Origin: Desulfobulbaceae bacterium
GTDB lineage: Bacteria > Desulfobacterota > Desulfobulbia > Desulfobulbales > Desulfobulbaceae
Assembly: GCA_030633145.1 (NCBI GenBank)
Contig: DAOVTM010000004.1
Location: forward strand, 1 to 23,908
DNA: 23,908 bases
Reading direction: 5' to 3'
In this document: in pieces, positions 1-7,445 of the stretch
Numbering within the stretch: position 1 is the first letter of the stretch
Layout: each line of letters starts with the position of its first letter
Notes under the pieces: model-generated
What the model saw: only the letters and a program-made list of their open reading frames with translations
Told to the model about the DNA's origin: nothing
Database searches by the model: none
Made by a program: the position numbers and the translations under genes

Positions 1-5
1 ATACC

Positions 6-33
6 GGTTCCCACGCAGGAGTATGGGAACGAG
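6..33. repeat. Interspersed palindromic repeat, copy 1
   Basis: An imperfect palindrome with arms GTTCCCA (7-13) and TGGGAAC (24-30) around a short GC-rich centre. A close copy in the same orientation lies at 2497-2524; both begin GGTTCCCACGCAGG. Elements with GTTCCCACGC arms are known as dispersed REP-like repeats in several bacterial genomes. No transposase is visible nearby. Confidence 0.7.
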
Positions 34-143
34 GGTAAAAAAGGGGATTCCTATGCTATTAAGGTGTCCAGAGGGTATAGGGTGCGCTGTGCGCACCATT
101 ACCGTGGTATTGCAACAAAAAGTGCAAATCCTCTTGCTTGGGA
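34..143. other. Short intergenic stretch after the broken ferredoxin gene
   Basis: No gene is visible. It holds a perfect 7-bp inverted repeat, GGTGCGC (81-87) and GCGCACC (91-97) with a TGT loop. No T-run follows on the minus strand, so it is not a standard terminator for the gene ending at 144. A TTGCAACA motif (110-117) matches the core of the putative enhancer sites at 10284-10382 and 15677-15726. A 13-mer, AAAAAGTGCAAAT (118-130), recurs at 13387-13399. If the motifs are functional they would serve a minus-strand gene left of the window, which cannot be seen. Confidence 0.3.
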
Positions 144-929
144 TCAGGTGTTGAGAATACTCTTGACAGAGCGCAGATTCCCCTTCATGTAAAAGACATT
201 GGGCTTTGTATCATCTGCCGGACGCAGTACCCAAACCTGTTCTTCAATCTGATGTACAAGTTTATAGACAACATCATCCGGGTCACTGAGGTTACCAAAG
301 GTTCGTGTATCGGTCGGGCAGATAGCAGAACAGGCAGTATCGGTTTCACCCTTGGACAGTCGTTCTTCCCAGCAGAAGTCACATTTATCAACGGCTCGCA
401 GGTCAGCACTGAAATAGCGGGCATCATAAGGACAGGCCAGGATACAGGTCTTGCAGCCAATGCACTTCTTGCTGTCCATACGGACAATGCCGGTTCTCTT
501 GTCCTTAAAGGTTGCTTTGGTAGGGCAGGCCCTGACACAGGGAGCATCGTTACAGTGGTTACAGAGTACCGGGATAAACTCAAACTGTTTATCAATCATG
601 CTGTCATATTTCTTGGTCAGGATGCGGGTTCTGTAGCCGTAATCCGGGACATTATTAGTTTTTTTGCAGGCATCAACACATTTTTCACAGTCAATGCAGA
701 GCGACTGGCGAATAATCATGCTGTAATGCGGGTTGTACGGGTATTTTTTGACAAGATCGGCACAGACTCAGGTGTGCGCTACCAAGTAAGTCAAACAGAG
801 AATCTTGCCGTTTGCATACACACCTGTAACGGCAAGTCCCAGTTTGAGGAATTTTCTCCTCTCCCTGTCGGTGACCGAACCGGTACCTTCGTTTTTCAGG
901 GCATCGAAATTTATTTTCGGGAATTTCAT
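144..929 (-). pseudogene. Tat-exported 16-Cys ferredoxin (NrfC/PsrB/DsrO type) with in-frame TGA
   Basis: Electron-transfer subunit predicted to carry four [4Fe-4S] clusters and to sit on the periplasmic face next to the NrfD protein encoded just upstream (1061-2368). Cysteine groups, in order: CIDCEKCVDAC, CNHCNDAPCVRAC, CIGCKTCILAC, and CDFC with a distal CSAIC. The chosen start is ATG 929, preceded by AAGGA at 8 nt. From there the protein has a twin-arginine signal (RRKFLK, arginines about residues 24-25). The frame then meets TGA at 768-770 (codon 54) and continues open and homologous to the end. Residues just past the TGA (KYPYNPHYSM) match QYPYPKHYSM of the intact paralogue at 14779-15546, so coding sequence clearly ran through the stop. 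Either it is a recent pseudogene, or the TGA is read through, or a shorter protein starts at ATG 719, which would lack the export signal. A nonsense mutation or sequencing error is likeliest; I see no convincing selenocysteine hairpin. Confidence 0.75.
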
Positions 930-980
930 AATCACTTTCCTTGTGAATAGCTTGATGTATCGGAAAACCAATATTTCCGT

Positions 981-1009
981 GAATAATTCCTGCTGTGCAG
1001 GAATTATTC
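981..1009. promoter_or_regulatory. Perfect 13-bp stem-loop between nrfD-like and ferredoxin genes
   Basis: GAATAATTCCTGC (981-993) and its exact complement (997-1009) enclose a three-base loop. It lies in the 131-nt gap between the NrfD stop and the ferredoxin start, within the presumed shared minus-strand transcript. No T-run follows on either strand, so a classical terminator is unlikely. A role in RNA processing or stability, setting different levels of the two subunits, is inference. Confidence 0.6.
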
Positions 1010-1060
1010 AAACGAACGATTTGCGATAGCCATTAACCGCTAGCAGCTAGCAGTTGACAG

Positions 1061-2368
1061 TTACCAGATACGGTGATGGCGCTTCATGGCATCATCTTCG
1101 GTCTCACCTTCTTCCATGAAGTGGATAGCACCACAACCAGGACAGATGTAGCCGCCCTCTGGTACGATCTCGTGTTTCTCCAGCTGGTGACCGTTGAGCA
1201 TCTTCTCACCGGCAAAATAGAGAAACGCTATCACTGCAATACCAAGGATAGATACCATGATCTCGTGGAAAGACGGGATATAGGCAACAAATTCAGCTGC
1301 TTCAACCACCCCCAGGGAGTGATACACCGATTCCATCTGACCGGGGATAACGATATCATAACGCATGAAAAAGATGCCGATCATCATCATTCCGGTGGCG
1401 GTCAGAATCATGTTGAAATTATTTCCCCTGGAGCGCAGCAGGAGGTAGAGGGGCAGGAACATACCCAGGAAAATCTCAAAGAACCAGAAATTGACCTTAT
1501 AATCACCTGATAGAAAGGACATGATAATCAGGTGCTTGCCATCTGATACCATCCCGGTGATGATCTTCCAGATAGTGAAAAAGATGATAACAATGATCAG
1601 GAAGATAGTTATCTGGGTTACGGACTTGATAGCCCGCTCCATGCGCTGGTTCATTATCTCCGGATTGATCTTCCAGCCCAGGCAGGTAAAAAAGAGGATC
1701 GCACAGCCGCCGGACATGGCAGCAGAAAAAATAAAGTAAATAGGTAGATAGGGTCCATACCAGAAGGGGCGACCATGCAGCATTCCAAAGATGGCTCCCA
1801 GGTTACTATGAGCAGCAACTCCGATCACCAGGCCCAGAAAACCCATTAACCTGGACAGGCTATGGTTTTGTTCCAGGAGGAAGTAATACTCGATCATCAT
1901 GAAGACCAGGTATGCTCCGTACAGGGTTCCCATCCACCACATATTGGAGGCAAAATTGGGGGAAAACACATTCCAGATTGCCATCCGAAACGGGTTTTCA
2001 ATATCAAAGAAGATGATGCAGAAACCGCCCAGCATAAAGACAATGGACATGAAGACCGCCCGTTTGGCAATGGGCATAAAGGCCTCACCGCCAAAGACAT
2101 GGCCGATGGAGGAGATAATACAGAGTCCTGTTGAGGTAACAACGCAGAAAATATAGGTTGCGATGAGCAGACCCCAGGCCATTTCCTTGCTGACCCCATA
2201 CACGTGATGATAGCCCACAAAAAAACCATGCAGACCAATTGCGGTACAGATAAGAGCAGTGAGGGCAAATATACCCATGATCACCTTGTAACCCATGCTT
2301 GCATTTTTCAGGGCTTCCACTCCGTGGAACCCCCATCTCTTTTGAATGTCCACCATTCTCCCTGTCAT
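1061..2368 (-). CDS. NrfD/PsrC-family membrane protein with C-terminal CPGC tail
   Basis: Integral membrane subunit of the NrfD (PsrC/DsrP) family, which exchanges electrons between the menaquinone pool and a periplasmic ferredoxin subunit. The 435-residue protein has many hydrophobic helices. It shares family-typical segments such as STGLCI and SNMWWMGTLYGA with the second NrfD protein in this window (STGLCI and SNIWWMGTLYGL). The start ATG 2368 follows GGGGA at 5 nt; a second ATG four codons on is less well spaced. An unusual hydrophilic C-terminus, absent from the paralogue, contains CPGCGAIH followed by a Glu/Asp-rich stretch and HHRIW. One CxxC plus a histidine could bind metal or be redox active, but a full zinc ribbon would need a second cysteine pair. 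Its partner should be the ferredoxin at 144-929, which is broken. No catalytic molybdopterin or cytochrome subunit is in view. No TGTTGC cluster or sigma-54 site was found upstream. Confidence 0.88.
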   Translation of the reverse strand: MTGRMVDIQKRWGFHGVEALKNASMGYKVIMGIFALTALICTAIGLHGFFVGYHHVYGVSKEMAWGLLIATYIFCVVTSTGLCIISSIGHVFGGEAFMPIAKRAVFMSIVFMLGGFCIIFFDIENPFRMAIWNVFSPNFASNMWWMGTLYGAYLVFMMIEYYFLLEQNHSLSRLMGFLGLVIGVAAHSNLGAIFGMLHGRPFWYGPYLPIYFIFSAAMSGGCAILFFTCLGWKINPEIMNQRMERAIKSVTQITIFLIIVIIFFTIWKIITGMVSDGKHLIIMSFLSGDYKVNFWFFEIFLGMFLPLYLLLRSRGNNFNMILTATGMMMIGIFFMRYDIVIPGQMESVYHSLGVVEAAEFVAYIPSFHEIMVSILGIAVIAFLYFAGEKMLNGHQLEKHEIVPEGGYICPGCGAIHFMEEGETEDDAMKRHHRIW

Positions 2369-2740
2369 TTTTTCCCCTTTTCAGTTTGTTGAATTTTAAC
2401 GAACTCTATATGTTTCTATGAAAATTTATTATTATCGCATGTCCTGTTTAAATCTTATGGGAACTTTGTTCCTACTGCCGCTGGAGCTGCAAACAAGGTT
2501 CCCACGCAGGGGCATGGGAACCAGTGGGTTATCAGATGTTTCCATAATTTATAAAGAGGATACATTATTGTGTTAATCTGAAGTGCCACATTGAAAGACA
2601 AGATGGTACCACAAAGATGTAGTTCCATATACTACCTGGTGGGTAATTTGGCAAGCCCAATATCATTTTTTTTGAAGATATTGTTAAGAAATTGTCGGGA
2701 TGGGCGGGCTTGTTGATTGAAATGAAAAATATAACGGAAA
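2369..2740. other. Intergenic region between hybrid kinase and nrfD-like gene
   Basis: No gene is apparent. It should hold the promoter of the NrfD gene; TATAGA-like and GATAAT-like boxes occur on the minus strand, but none has a good -35 partner, so I do not call one. It also contains the second palindromic repeat (2497-2524). Near the kinase end, CAAGCCC (about 2653) pairs with GGGCTTG (about 2707), and inside this CAATATC pairs with GATATTG. This may form the 3' structure of the kinase transcript but lacks a terminator-style T-run after the outer stem. Confidence 0.4.
2497..2524. repeat. Interspersed palindromic repeat, copy 2
   Basis: Arms GGTTCCCA (2497-2504) and TGGGAACC (2515-2522) are exact complements around a 10-base centre. 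It is in the same orientation as the copy at 6-33 and differs at only a few positions. Together the copies bracket the NrfD gene and the broken ferredoxin gene. Confidence 0.75.
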
Positions 2741-5700
2741 TTATCCAGTCTTGCTGCCAGGCTGCTCGAAAAATTGATCTATACCTGTCAGTACCGGTTC
2801 CAGTTCAAGGAGAACCTTTTTAAAAGATGCTGCAATGTCCTGTTCTGAGCCATTGGTATGACAGAGTGTTTCCAGTTCCAGAGCAGCCTGGTGGAGGACA
2901 GTAGTACCCAGGTATCGACCGTTCCCTTTCAGGTTATGGGCCAGGCGGGTGGCATTGTGCATATCGTTTTCCTCCAGAGAGTCCTGGAACTTTTTCTGGA
3001 AGTCTCGCTGGTTTTCCTGAAACAGATCAAGGATCCTCAGGTAGAGAGTTCGGTTGCCGCAGGCTGCCAACCCGTCTGCCACATTAATATTAACGAGTTT
3101 TTTGAACGCTTCATCCTCTGTCTGGTGAACCTCTTCCTGTTCTTCTTCTCCAAGATCCATCCATACCTCCTTGTCCGCATCCTTTTCCGTGTCCAGGCTG
3201 ACTGGTTTGATCCATCGACTCAAGGTGGAAAGCATCTCGCTGTCGGTAAAGGGTTTGCCCAGGTGGTCATTCATGCCTGCCGCCTCACTCTTTGTGCGGT
3301 CGCCGTCCATGACGTTGGCGGTAAAGGCAATGATCGGAAGCGTTTTGAATTGTGCTTGACTGCGAATTTTGCGGCAGGTCTGATAGCCGTCCATCTCCGG
3401 CATCTGGATATCCATCAGTACGGCATCAAATCTCGTGCTGTTGACTAGCGTAAATGCCTTTTGCCCACTGTCAGCAGTGGAAACCATGATCCCATGACGC
3501 TCCAGCAAAGCCTTACTTACTTCCAGGTTGAGCAGGTTGTCATCCACTATCAGGATTGAACTCCCCTTCAACTGTGCATACATTTCATTGCTATCTGCAG
3601 TCTCATTCTTAAGCAGAGCCGACTCCTCTCCCAAGGGTATCTTAAGGGTAAAAGTAAACCGGGAACCCTGTCCAGGTTCGCTCTCCACCTCAATGCTACC
3701 ACCCATCAGAGAGACCAGATTCTGGCTGATCATCAGTCCAAGGCCGCAGCCGCCGTATTTGCGGGAAATAGAGGCATCAACCTGGCTGAATGAGTGAAAT
3801 ATTTTTTGTAGCTGGTCACGGTTCATGCCAATACCGGTATCTGTGATCTGAAAGAGGAGGGTAACGCTTTTGGAGGTCGCACTGATCTGCTCAATCTTGA
3901 TTTCTACACTGCCCTGATGGGTAAACTTGATCGCGTTATTGGCGAGATTGAGCAGTACCTGACCCAGGCGCAATGGATCACCTTTAAGAATTTTAGGAAT
4001 TGCAGCGGCAATATCAATGGTAAAGTCCAGCTCCTTGATCCGAGCGGAATGATTGCTTATTTCCTTTATACTGTCAAAGACATTTTCCAGGCGAAAATCA
4101 ACAGTTTCAATCTGCATCTTCCCAGCCTCAACCTTCGAGATGTCAAGGATGTCATTGATAATGTCCAGTAAAGCGTTTGCTGAACGTGTTATCTTTCTGA
4201 CAGAGTCTGCCTGCTCGGGTTTGAGATCTGAATCAAGAACCAGCCTGCTCAAACCAATAATGATGCTCATCGGGGTGCGGATCTCATGGCTCATGGTGGA
4301 GAGAAAATCCGATTTGGCCTGATTGGCTGCATCAGCTGCCTGTTTTGCCTCTTGCAGCGAGTTCTGCTGCTGTTGTTGCAGGATGGTCGCTCCCAGAGCC
4401 TCGGCAACGGTATAAAGGGCATCGACCTCTGCCTGTTCCCATTCCCTTGGTTCTTCGAGATCGGAAAAGTTGAGGAATCCCCATATCTTTCCATCCACAA
4501 AGATCGGTTCACAGAGTACGGACTGTACGCCTAGGGCGTTAAAGAATGACTGCTCAGATTCTGGAAAGGTAAAGACCGGGCCGAAAATCGGCTCCCGTTT
4601 GAGCAGTTTATCTTCCCAGCGTTGAAAGCCTGCCTCTAACCAGGGGATGTTGTGTAGCTGCTCCTTGTCCAACATTGGCTGGAGTTCCCGGGTATAGTAT
4701 TCTGTAATCATACTCATCAGGATAGCACCATCATCCTCCCTGTTGCTGCGTCTGAAGCAGCTTGCCCGGCTTGCGCCCAGGGCATGGACAAGTTGGGTCA
4801 GTACTTTTGGAAGCTGTTCCTGCCAGTCACCCCGGTTTAAAAGCTGACCAGTGGAAAAGGCAACCGCCTTGAGTACCCTGGTTCGAGAGTCAACAGTCTT
4901 TTCCAGCTGCTGCTGCTGTATCTTCAGTGCCCGGGCAGTTGCCTGGTGTTCCTTGACTTCACAGCGCAATGACATGGTGCGTCTGTTTACCCTGTCTTCC
5001 AGCTCTTGATTGAGTTTGATCAAATCATTTGCCATGGACTTTTGCTGACTGATATCAACAAAGATGCCACAGAGGTGGGTTACCTTCCCTTCATGACGAA
5101 CCATGGTGCTGAGATCCCGCACCCATATCGAGGCACCGGTCTTGGATATAAAACGGAATTCAAGCTCGTGATCTCTGCCCTGGGTAATCATCTGCTCACA
5201 GTACTTTGCACTGTATTCCTGGTCATCGGGGTGGATCAATGCTTTCCAGGAAGCAAAATCGGTTATGGTATCAACAGAGTAGCCAAGGAGTTGTTCTATC
5301 TGCGGCCCGATATAGGTGAATTGTTTTTCAGGAAGTTTCATCTCCCAGGAGACTACCTGGTTGGCTTCCAGCAGATGACGGTATTTTTCCCTACTCTTCT
5401 CCAGTCGTTTAGTGACCCCAAGCACTCGAGATTCCACAGAACCGAGAACACGGTAAAAAATAAACAGCAGCAGCGCAGTGACTCCGGGCAGCAGGAACAG
5501 AAATCCAATGATATGGTGCCGTACCAGCTCCAACTCGTAGTGTTCATCCTTAACTAGCAACAGATGACCAAGTTCCTGGCCATATATATCCAGCAGGGGA
5601 ATTTTTCCGCTCATATAAAAGCGTTCAGACTTCTTTAGCAGCATCAATATTCCGGGAAAATGTTTATGCTCCTTATACCCTGAGAGGATAAAACCGTCCG

Positions 5701-6415
5701 GTAAAGAGTCCTTAATAATGACCTCTTGCGCAAGGGTTGACCACCCGGAAGCAGCCTGTTTAGCTGTCCTGCCCAGCTTCCATTGCCCTTCTGTCAGATA
5801 TTGCTTTTCCGCTGTCAACAGGTAGCCGTCTGCCAGACCGATATGCGCGAATATGGTAAGAACAGCCGGGATTTCCCTGCCCGCCTCCAGGTAGCCGATA
5901 AGTTCATCTCCTCTGTACCAGGGCATGACGGTTCGTAAGGTCAGGATGCCAGAGGAATCCAGTTCAATACCTGATGCCGTTTTTCCGCTTTCAACTGCTT
6001 TCAGAAGGATGCTGTGTTGGATATTTGTGCCAACATGATCGTGATGCTGTAATCGAAGAAAGATCTGTTTGTCCAGGGTATGAAAGGAAAAATATGTTGA
6101 CGACAGTGTTTCAGAGAAATAGTTTTCCAGCCTGCGGGTAATGGCATGCACAGCGTCTCGATCTCCAGCGAGAAAGGAGTGTTGCAGCGGGATGTTTTCG
6201 CTTAACACTATGAGGCTGGCCTTATGATTGTTGGATATCCCTTTTATTCTTTGATTATAGATTGTTTCGACATACCCGTACCACTGGTCATAGCGGTTAT
6301 GGAGCTGATGGTGGTACATCCAGAACACAGAGAAGAGGTACACCACTGCGAGTATCAGCATGCCTGCTAACAGACTGCGGAAGATGTATTTTTTTAAAGA
6401 GTACTGGTTGACCAT
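2741..6415 (-). CDS. Membrane hybrid histidine kinase (sensor-PAS-GAF-HisKA-HATPase-REC-HPt)
   Basis: A 1224-residue sensor kinase with a complete phosphorelay. A transmembrane helix near residues 12-33 and another near 305-325 enclose a periplasmic sensing domain of about 270 residues. Then come a PAS domain (about 342-458), a coiled coil (about 460-520) and a GAF-like domain (about 520-680). The kinase core has phospho-acceptor His in MSHEIRTPM (about 710), ATP-binding motifs DTGIGM and GGCGLGL, a receiver domain with LMDIQMPEMDG (about 957-1080), and a C-terminal HPt domain with RLAHNLKG (His about 1160). There is no DNA-binding output, so the phosphate must pass to a separate regulator not seen here. 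The gene begins 52 nt after the kinase-like protein at 6468-7445 and is probably co-transcribed with it and ftsH. The ligand cannot be told from sequence. Confidence 0.93.
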   Translation of the reverse strand: MVNQYSLKKYIFRSLLAGMLILAVVYLFSVFWMYHHQLHNRYDQWYGYVETIYNQRIKGISNNHKASLIVLSENIPLQHSFLAGDRDAVHAITRRLENYFSETLSSTYFSFHTLDKQIFLRLQHHDHVGTNIQHSILLKAVESGKTASGIELDSSGILTLRTVMPWYRGDELIGYLEAGREIPAVLTIFAHIGLADGYLLTAEKQYLTEGQWKLGRTAKQAASGWSTLAQEVIIKDSLPDGFILSGYKEHKHFPGILMLLKKSERFYMSGKIPLLDIYGQELGHLLLVKDEHYELELVRHHIIGFLFLLPGVTALLLFIFYRVLGSVESRVLGVTKRLEKSREKYRHLLEANQVVSWEMKLPEKQFTYIGPQIEQLLGYSVDTITDFASWKALIHPDDQEYSAKYCEQMITQGRDHELEFRFISKTGASIWVRDLSTMVRHEGKVTHLCGIFVDISQQKSMANDLIKLNQELEDRVNRRTMSLRCEVKEHQATARALKIQQQQLEKTVDSRTRVLKAVAFSTGQLLNRGDWQEQLPKVLTQLVHALGASRASCFRRSNREDDGAILMSMITEYYTRELQPMLDKEQLHNIPWLEAGFQRWEDKLLKREPIFGPVFTFPESEQSFFNALGVQSVLCEPIFVDGKIWGFLNFSDLEEPREWEQAEVDALYTVAEALGATILQQQQQNSLQEAKQAADAANQAKSDFLSTMSHEIRTPMSIIIGLSRLVLDSDLKPEQADSVRKITRSANALLDIINDILDISKVEAGKMQIETVDFRLENVFDSIKEISNHSARIKELDFTIDIAAAIPKILKGDPLRLGQVLLNLANNAIKFTHQGSVEIKIEQISATSKSVTLLFQITDTGIGMNRDQLQKIFHSFSQVDASISRKYGGCGLGLMISQNLVSLMGGSIEVESEPGQGSRFTFTLKIPLGEESALLKNETADSNEMYAQLKGSSILIVDDNLLNLEVSKALLERHGIMVSTADSGQKAFTLVNSTRFDAVLMDIQMPEMDGYQTCRKIRSQAQFKTLPIIAFTANVMDGDRTKSEAAGMNDHLGKPFTDSEMLSTLSRWIKPVSLDTEKDADKEVWMDLGEEEQEEVHQTEDEAFKKLVNINVADGLAACGNRTLYLRILDLFQENQRDFQKKFQDSLEENDMHNATRLAHNLKGNGRYLGTTVLHQAALELETLCHTNGSEQDIAASFKKVLLELEPVLTGIDQFFEQPGSKTG

Positions 6416-6467
6416 GGTGTTGCACCCCTGAATGCGACTACAGATTATCGGCCATTGTGCAGGATAC

Positions 6468-7445
6468 TTATATTTTTCGGTTGAGCTGGGCTACCCGTTC
6501 GGCAGCCTCAATAATACTGTGCAGTATTTGCATCTCTTCCTTACCCGCTTCGACCTCCCGATAGGAGTCGGCAAGGAGTTGAGCGTAGTTGATTATACCA
6601 TTTGCCTGGTTGGTACTCTCGTTAAGGATGGCGGCAAGCTCCTGGCTGTGGATATGTTCCTGCTGTCCTGTTGCATTGCTTGCTCTACTCTTTTCCAGCA
6701 GCGCATTGAGACCGTCTATGAGTTCGCTTATCTCCACCCATGAGGCCGGGTCTTGTTCAAAGCCGTTTTGGACAATATCTGGATCTTCGGCCTGTTGTAC
6801 GATGCGCATCAGGGGAAGGAGGGTTTTTTTATAGAGCAGGATCAGGGAAAAACTGAGCAGGCAGATGACTGCGGCAAGGGCTCCGATCATGGCGGTCTGA
6901 AATGCCACCACCCTGGCTCGCATCCGACTTATAATAATGCGGTCAAACTGGGTGAAATAATCAGCCAGGATGCGAAATTTATCTTGCAGCAACAGACTGT
7001 GCGCTATCTTGTCCGGGGCGGATTTGATGGCTGCTGAAGTAATGGCCAGTCCGGCCAGATCCACCTGCTTTGCAGTGTCCAGACGGAATTCTCCGGGGAT
7101 AAGGTCGTTTTCCTGTAACCGTGCCAGGGTGGAGTTGAGGCTCTTGAGCTGTTGTGCAACATCGACGACCTTGTCCCAGTCCTGCGCTATCAGAGCCCCG
7201 GTCATCTGTTCCCGGATGGATGAAAACTGGAAGAGTATCTCCTCACTCTGAGAGATGCTGGTGTTATACTGCCGGGTGAGTTGATACTGGCGGACACAGA
7301 GGATGGTTACTAACCCCAGGAGGATTGCAACAGAGCAAAAGAGGAGAAAGCTGCTTTTTTTAAAGGATCGCATTTGCCTTTCCACCGGATTTTTTTGCCT
7401 TGGAGTGGACGCAACTGTCGGCAGCGGGGCAGGTGGTACACTCAT
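6468..7445 (-). CDS. Kinase-like membrane sensor ending after a His-less dimerisation domain
   Basis: A sensor of up to 325 residues with a proline-rich N-terminus, a transmembrane helix (about 31-50), a helical periplasmic segment (about 52-180), a second helix (about 186-206) and a HAMP-like linker. The last 60 residues resemble the dimerisation domain of the soluble kinase at 12196-13311: ELAA..GIINYAQLL..ERVA against ELAA..GMINFAQLL..ERVA. Where that kinase has AHEVNNP, this protein has NESTNQ, so the phospho-accepting His appears replaced by Asn. The protein stops where an ATPase domain should begin, and only 52 nt remain before the next gene, so none is hidden in another frame. Two starts are possible: ATG 7445 (AGGA at 6 nt, overlapping the end of ftsH by 86 nt) or ATG 7373 (AAAGG at 4 nt, overlapping by 14 nt). 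It may modulate a true kinase by heterodimerising; that is inference. Confidence 0.75.
   Translation of the reverse strand: MSVPPAPLPTVASTPRQKNPVERQMRSFKKSSFLLFCSVAILLGLVTILCVRQYQLTRQYNTSISQSEEILFQFSSIREQMTGALIAQDWDKVVDVAQQLKSLNSTLARLQENDLIPGEFRLDTAKQVDLAGLAITSAAIKSAPDKIAHSLLLQDKFRILADYFTQFDRIIISRMRARVVAFQTAMIGALAAVICLLSFSLILLYKKTLLPLMRIVQQAEDPDIVQNGFEQDPASWVEISELIDGLNALLEKSRASNATGQQEHIHSQELAAILNESTNQANGIINYAQLLADSYREVEAGKEEMQILHSIIEAAERVAQLNRKI

Noticed and set aside
720..770. Selenocysteine insertion at the in-frame TGA (768-770)
   Set aside because: The sequence just downstream has no convincing bacterial SECIS stem-loop, and the position is a variable linker. GCACA/TGTGC can pair around the TGA, but that is too weak and wrongly placed.
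138..950. A 270-codon open frame on the plus strand
   Set aside because: It is antisense to the ferredoxin gene, and the minus strand encodes all 16 cluster cysteines. The long opposite frame is a shadow.
2600..2725. Nested inverted repeats after the hybrid kinase gene as an intrinsic terminator
   Set aside because: The stems are long-range with large loops and no T-run follows the outer stem on the minus strand.
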